From JANXSD01 sp043758125 (GTDB lineage: Bacteria > Bacteroidota > Bacteroidia > AKYH767-A > OLB10), in assembly GCA_043758125.1 (NCBI GenBank), contig JAYVOC010000251.1, positions 1-10,823 on the forward strand: a DNA stretch of 10,823 nt, given 5' to 3'. How positions within the stretch are numbered: the first letter of the stretch is position 1; each line of letters begins with the position of its first letter. The translations under genes were made by a program, and so were the position numbers. Below are positions 7,220 to 10,823 of the stretch, piece after piece. The notes under the pieces were generated by a model. It did no database searches, was not told the DNA's origin, and was given only the letters and a program-made list of their open reading frames with translations.

Positions 7220-8065
7220 ATGAAAAATATATTTGCAATTCTCTCCTTAACATTACTGATGTCATGTGCTGGAAAAGAACAAAAAAATAATGCATCAAAA
7301 AATGCAATAACTGTTAAAGGAAGTGATACTGTTTTGCCTCTTACACAAAAAGAAGCGGAAGAGTATATGAAAAAACATGCTGATGCTGCTATCACAGTGG
7401 TAGGTGGTGGTTCGGGTGTTGGAATTACAGCATTGATGGATGGTACAACTGATGTTGCAATGTCATCGCGTCAATTGAAGATGGAAGAAAAAGTAAAGTT
7501 TGATGAAAAGAAATCGAATCTCAAAGAAGTAGTAATTGCAAAAGACGCGCTTGCTGTTATCGTTAATCCAAAAAATAAAATTGATAAATTAACACGCGAA
7601 CAATTGTCAGATATTTATACAGGAAAAACAACTAATTGGAAAGAAGTTGGTGGCGCTGATTTAAAGATAACAGTATATGCTCGCGAAACATCATCAGGTA
7701 CGTATGAGTTTTTTAAAGAACATGTGATGGACAAAAAAAATTATGCAACAACAGTATTAAATATGCCTGCAACAGGTGCAATTGTACAATCAGTTAGTCA
7801 AACGGAAGGTGCTATTGGATATGTTGGATTAGCTTATGAAACAAAAGAGATTAAACCGATTGCTGTTTCGTATGACGCAGGTAAAACGTATGTACTTCCA
7901 TCTGTAATAGCAGCTCAAGATGGCACATACCCTGTTGCTCGTCCGTTATACTATTATTACTCAGCTGAAAAAGAAGCTATTATAAAGCCATTTGTGGATT
8001 TTATTTTATCAGAAGAAGGACAAAAGACTGTTCTTGAAGTTGGCTATGTACCTTTGAAAAAATAA
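7220..8065 (+). CDS. pstS: Phosphate-binding protein PstS (second copy, lipoprotein)
   Basis: This tandem paralogue of the preceding gene has 281 residues. Its N-terminus is a lipoprotein signal with lipobox LMSC (Cys16), followed by a flexible Lys/Asn-rich linker (about 17-28), so it should be membrane-anchored, unlike the first copy. It keeps GSDTV (34-38), GGGSGVGI (62-69) and ARETSSGTYEFF (154-165). Residue +2 after the cysteine is Ala, so there is no Asp retention signal of the E. coli type; whether it stays at the inner membrane cannot be settled. It starts 14 bp after the first copy and ends 30 bp before pstC. Divergence is spread evenly along the chain, so the duplication is not recent. 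Confidence 0.95.
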   Translation: MKNIFAILSLTLLMSCAGKEQKNNASKNAITVKGSDTVLPLTQKEAEEYMKKHADAAITVVGGGSGVGITALMDGTTDVAMSSRQLKMEEKVKFDEKKSNLKEVVIAKDALAVIVNPKNKIDKLTREQLSDIYTGKTTNWKEVGGADLKITVYARETSSGTYEFFKEHVMDKKNYATTVLNMPATGAIVQSVSQTEGAIGYVGLAYETKEIKPIAVSYDAGKTYVLPSVIAAQDGTYPVARPLYYYYSAEKEAIIKPFVDFILSEEGQKTVLEVGYVPLKK

Positions 8066-8095
8066 CCTAATTTCACGCTCCATTTAAACCACTTT

Positions 8096-9292
8096 GTGAA
8101 AAAATTTATTGAGCGAATTATAGAGGGAGCCCTCTTGATCAGCAGTACGGTAACCACACTTACTGTACTGCTGATTACTATTTTTCTTTTCAAAGAAGGG
8201 ATATCACTTTTTAATCAATCTCCATTAGAAGGTGACAACATAATTACCGTAAGTGCTGATAATACAGTTGAACATATTTCATCTGCACAAATTAAAAATA
8301 TTTTTGATCAAAAAATTACACATTGGGATGAACTTGGTGGAAAAAAAGATTCTATTATTCTTTTCACATTTAATGATCTTAGCACTTATTTTTCTGATGA
8401 TGAAATAGGTGCGAATTTCGAATTCTTACCGCATAAAATTGATTCGCTTGTAAGCAACACTCCAGGAATCATTGCGGTCTTCTCTAAAAAATATCTTGAA
8501 CCTAGCTTTAAAGGAAAAATAGTTAAAGTAGAAAATATTACACTCGCACAATTTCTTAGTGGTGAAGAATGGTTTCCAACAGCAAATCCTGCTGTACAAC
8601 TTGGTGTATTACCACTTATTCTCGGAACACTTTGGGTAAGTTTAATTGCAATTGTTATCGCATTACCTATTGGATTGGCAACCGCTATTTATTTAGCAGA
8701 AGTAGCCAACCAAAAGATGCGAAATATTTACAAACCAATCATTGAATTATTAGCAGGAATACCATCTGTTGTTTACGGATTTTTCGGATTAATTGTTATT
8801 GTTCCTATGGTGCAAAAAACTTTTAATTTACCAGTTGGTGAAACTGCATTATCAGGAAGTATCTTGCTTGCAATTATGGCACTCCCAACAATTATTACAG
8901 TTTCTGAAGATGCTATTCGCAACACTCCTCGTTCCATGAAAGAAGCAAGTTTAGCACTTGGAGCAAATCGTTGGCAAACTATAGTTCGTGTAACCATACC
9001 CTACTCCATTTCAGGAATTTCAGCAGCAGCAATTTTAGGTATTGGCCGTGCAATTGGTGAAACAATGGCGGTACTAATGGTGACTGGAAATGCAGCTGTA
9101 ATGCCACATTCATTATTGCAACCAGTGAGAACAATTCCAGCAACTATCGCAGCTGAATTAGGTGAAGCTCCAAAAGATGGTATACATTATAAATCATTAT
9201 TTGCACTAGGATGCATCTTGTTTCTCATTACATTAGTTATCAACTTATGGGTGGATTATATTTCAAGAAAAAGAAGTAATTATTCCAAATAA
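8096..9292 (+). CDS. pstC: Phosphate ABC transporter permease PstC with extra periplasmic domain
   Basis: This inner-membrane permease pairs with PstA to form the phosphate channel. At 398 residues it is about 80 longer than E. coli PstC. A first membrane helix (about 12-33) is followed by a large loop (about 40-165). The standard permease core then begins at PLILGTLWVSL and includes the coupling (EAA) loop EASLALGANRWQTI (283-296) and GIGRAIGETMAVLMV (315-329). The last helix is about 367-387. The loop contains a region resembling lobe 2 of PstS, annotated separately. The start is GTG at 8096: no ATG lies between the previous stop and this codon in frame, and the protein then begins MKKFIERII just before the first helix. 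It ends 5 bp before pstA, so the two are probably translationally coupled. Confidence 0.95.
   Translation: MKKFIERIIEGALLISSTVTTLTVLLITIFLFKEGISLFNQSPLEGDNIITVSADNTVEHISSAQIKNIFDQKITHWDELGGKKDSIILFTFNDLSTYFSDDEIGANFEFLPHKIDSLVSNTPGIIAVFSKKYLEPSFKGKIVKVENITLAQFLSGEEWFPTANPAVQLGVLPLILGTLWVSLIAIVIALPIGLATAIYLAEVANQKMRNIYKPIIELLAGIPSVVYGFFGLIVIVPMVQKTFNLPVGETALSGSILLAIMALPTIITVSEDAIRNTPRSMKEASLALGANRWQTIVRVTIPYSISGISAAAILGIGRAIGETMAVLMVTGNAAVMPHSLLQPVRTIPATIAAELGEAPKDGIHYKSLFALGCILFLITLVINLWVDYISRKRSNYSK
8234..8524 (+). other. PstS lobe-2-like domain inside PstC (residues 47-143)
   Basis: This segment of PstC lines up with residues about 104-210 of the first PstS. Matching blocks are IKNIFDQKITHWDELGG against LEGIYTGKITNWKEVGG, FTFNDLSTYF against YARETSSGTYEFF, and IDSLVSNTPGIIAVFSKKYLE against IIQSVSQTKGAIGYVGLAYLE. 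Order and spacing are conserved with small gaps. The phosphate-contacting ARETSSGT is degraded to TFNDLST, so it is unlikely to bind phosphate in the same way. In this class of binding protein lobe 2 is one continuous chain segment, so it could fold alone as a loop insert. Its role is unknown; docking of PstS or gating of the channel are possibilities. Confidence 0.7.
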
Positions 9293-9297
9293 AAACC

Positions 9298-10164
9298 ATG
9301 GATATCAATACGCGTAAACGATTAGCAGAAAATACTGCGTTCTGGGTTTTCAGGATTCTCAGCCTCGGTGTTATTGGAATTTTATTTTCCATTTTAGGAT
9401 TTATCATTTCAAAAGGTATCGGCGTAGTGAATTGGGATTTCATTACTAAAATGCCTGAAGATGGAATGACAAAAGGTGGTATTTATCCAGCAATCGTTGG
9501 AACACTTTATCTCATTGCAGGAAGTATGTTATTCGCATTTCCTATTGGATTAATGTCTGGAATTTATACAAACGAATATGCGAAGGAAGGATTTATAAAA
9601 AGATTTATTAAATTAATGACATCTAACCTTGCCGGTATCCCATCCATTGTTTTTGGATTATTTGGAATGGCATTATTTGTAAATGGAATGGGTTTTGGCG
9701 ACTCTATCATCGCGGGATCATTAACATTAGGATTACTCGTTTTACCAATCATTATACGAACTACCGAAGAATCATTAAAAGCAATTGATAATTCTTTTCG
9801 TCATGCAAGTTTAGCATTAGGTGCCACAAAATTGCAGACTATTCGTAGAGTTACTTTACCAATGGCAATGCCGAATATTATTACTGGATTAATTTTAAGT
9901 ATCGGAAGAGTTTCAGGAGAAACAGCACCTATATTATTTACTGTTGCTGCTTATTTTTTACCGAAGCTACCTACAAGTATGTATGATCAAGTAATGGCGT
10001 TACCTTATCACCTCTATGTAATTTCTACGAGTGGAACTAATATTGCGGAATCAAGATCGATGGCGTATGGAACTGCCGTTGTATTAATATTAATTGTATT
10101 GATTTTAAATCTTGCTGCAAATGCATTAAGGAGATATTTAGGGAAAAAATATAAAATAAATTAA
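9298..10164 (+). CDS. pstA: Phosphate ABC transporter permease PstA
   Basis: This second channel subunit of the Pst importer has 288 residues, about the normal length. The first helix is about 17-38, followed by a short periplasmic loop with NWDFITKMPEDGMTKGG. Four or five further helices follow, starting at GGIYPAIVGTLYLIAGSML. The coupling (EAA) loop is HASLALGATKLQTIRRVTLP (169-188), which should contact PstB, followed by GRVSGETAPILFT, the counterpart of the same block in PstC. The C-terminal helix (about 258-276) ends in a basic tail, as expected from the positive-inside rule. Unlike its partner PstC it has no extra periplasmic domain. The ATG lies 5 bp after the pstC stop. Confidence 0.96.
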   Translation: MDINTRKRLAENTAFWVFRILSLGVIGILFSILGFIISKGIGVVNWDFITKMPEDGMTKGGIYPAIVGTLYLIAGSMLFAFPIGLMSGIYTNEYAKEGFIKRFIKLMTSNLAGIPSIVFGLFGMALFVNGMGFGDSIIAGSLTLGLLVLPIIIRTTEESLKAIDNSFRHASLALGATKLQTIRRVTLPMAMPNIITGLILSIGRVSGETAPILFTVAAYFLPKLPTSMYDQVMALPYHLYVISTSGTNIAESRSMAYGTAVVLILIVLILNLAANALRRYLGKKYKIN

Positions 10165-10182
10165 GTAGCGTAGCACAGCAAT

Positions 10183-10823
10183 ATGCATAAGATAGAAAGT
10201 AAAAATGTTGAATTGTATTATGGCACCTTTCATGCCTTGAAAGGAATTAATATGTCGATTGAAAAAAATACAGTCACGGCACTCATCGGACCATCAGGCT
10301 GTGGAAAATCTACTTTCTTACGATTGTTTAATCGGATGAATGATCTTATTGATGGTGTTCGCATAGAAGGAAGTTGCCTTATTGATGGAAAAGATATTTA
10401 CAGTAAAGAAGTACGAATTGAAGAGTTACGCAAACGAGTAGGAATGGTTTTTCAAAAACCCAATCCATTTCCAAAAACGATATTTGAAAATGTCGCTTAT
10501 GGCCTTCGTGTAAATGGGATTTCACATAGTACATTTATTGAAGAACGCGTAGAACGTTCCTTAAAACAAGCTGCTCTTTGGGATGAAGTGAAAGACAAAT
10601 TGAAAAAATCTGCAATGGAATTATCAGGAGGGCAACAACAACGCTTATGCATCGCAAGAGCATTGGCAATTGAACCATCGGTGATTTTAATGGATGAACC
10701 CGCATCAGCACTTGACCCCATCTCAACGGCTAAGATTGAAGAGTTAATTTATGAACTGAAATCACAATACACAATCATGATTGTAACACACAACATGCAA
10801 CAAGCCGGTCGTGTTAGTGATAC
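10183..10823 (+). CDS. pstB: Phosphate ABC transporter ATPase PstB (3' end beyond window)
   Basis: This cytoplasmic ATPase of the Pst importer is open at the right edge after 213 codons; the family is normally about 250 residues, so only the tail is missing. It begins MHKIESKNVELYYG, 18 bp after pstA. Walker A is GPSGCGKST (36-44), the Q-loop is in VFQKPNPFP (Gln91), the ABC signature is LSGGQQQR (147-154), Walker B is VILMDE (167-172) and the switch histidine is in VTHN (His203). QKPNPFP is characteristic of PstB as opposed to other ABC ATPases. The D-loop region reads DEPASALDP, with Ala where Thr, Cys or Ser is more usual; this is probably neutral. No stop or frameshift appears before the edge. 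A phoU gene commonly follows pstB, but that cannot be seen here. Confidence 0.96.
   Translation, partial: MHKIESKNVELYYGTFHALKGINMSIEKNTVTALIGPSGCGKSTFLRLFNRMNDLIDGVRIEGSCLIDGKDIYSKEVRIEELRKRVGMVFQKPNPFPKTIFENVAYGLRVNGISHSTFIEERVERSLKQAALWDEVKDKLKKSAMELSGGQQQRLCIARALAIEPSVILMDEPASALDPISTAKIEELIYELKSQYTIMIVTHNMQQAGRVSD

Noticed and set aside
8063..8098. The pstS (second copy) stop codon is in the same frame as pstC, so read-through could fuse them
   Set aside because: A one-in-three coincidence. The stop is TAA, the intervening 10 codons look non-coding, and the lipoprotein and permease topologies need no fusion.
10497..10726. Minus-strand open frames opposite pstB
   Set aside because: They overlap the Walker B and signature region of an intact pstB on the plus strand and show no protein-family features.
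1..10823. CRISPR arrays, tRNA or rRNA genes, insertion sequences, phage or defence genes
   Set aside because: No repeat-spacer arrays, RNA-gene hallmarks, transposase motifs or terminal inverted repeats were seen. Coding is dense and syntenic with a normal Pho locus.

Overview
The window looks like chromosomal DNA from a member of the Bacteroidota. It is AT-rich, has few Shine-Dalgarno sequences, and carries TAnnTTTG-like -7 promoter elements. The protein set is typical of the phylum: a full-length ClpB, a PAS-less PhoR and an OprP/OprO-type porin heading a pst operon. A placement near Chitinophagaceae or Sphingobacteriales is only an impression from the proteins. I see no phage, transposon, CRISPR or tRNA signal.

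Layout. At the left, clpB (209-2821, +) encodes the protein disaggregase. It ends at a strong hairpin/T-run terminator (2835-2873). The two-component pair phoB-phoR faces it on the minus strand: phoB starts at an ATG at 4740 and phoR spans 3936-2896. A 117-bp gap with an AT-rich hairpin and T-run separates them. A 306-bp divergent control region (4741-5046) separates phoB from a plus-strand operon. That operon is a phosphate-selective porin (5047-6339), two tandem pstS genes (6378-7205 and 7220-8065), pstC (8096-9292), pstA (9298-10164) and pstB (10183 onward, cut by the window edge after 213 codons). The gaps are 38, 14, 30, 5 and 18 bp, with no terminator seen between the genes.

How it works together. 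This is a self-contained phosphate-starvation module. The porin should admit phosphate or polyphosphate through the outer membrane. The two PstS proteins bind phosphate in the periplasm, PstC-PstA form the inner-membrane channel, and PstB powers it. PhoR and PhoB should sense the state of the transporter and switch on the operon and themselves.

The control region supports this directly. Arrays of 11-bp direct repeats with a TAACAT-like core lie in front of both the porin and phoB. In each case the last core ends exactly 9 bp before a 7-of-8 match to TAnnTTTG. I read these as PhoB-binding Pho boxes driving both directions.

The most unusual protein feature is in PstC. Its first periplasmic loop carries about 100 extra residues that align by eye with the second lobe of the neighbouring PstS proteins, but with the phosphate-binding residues degraded.
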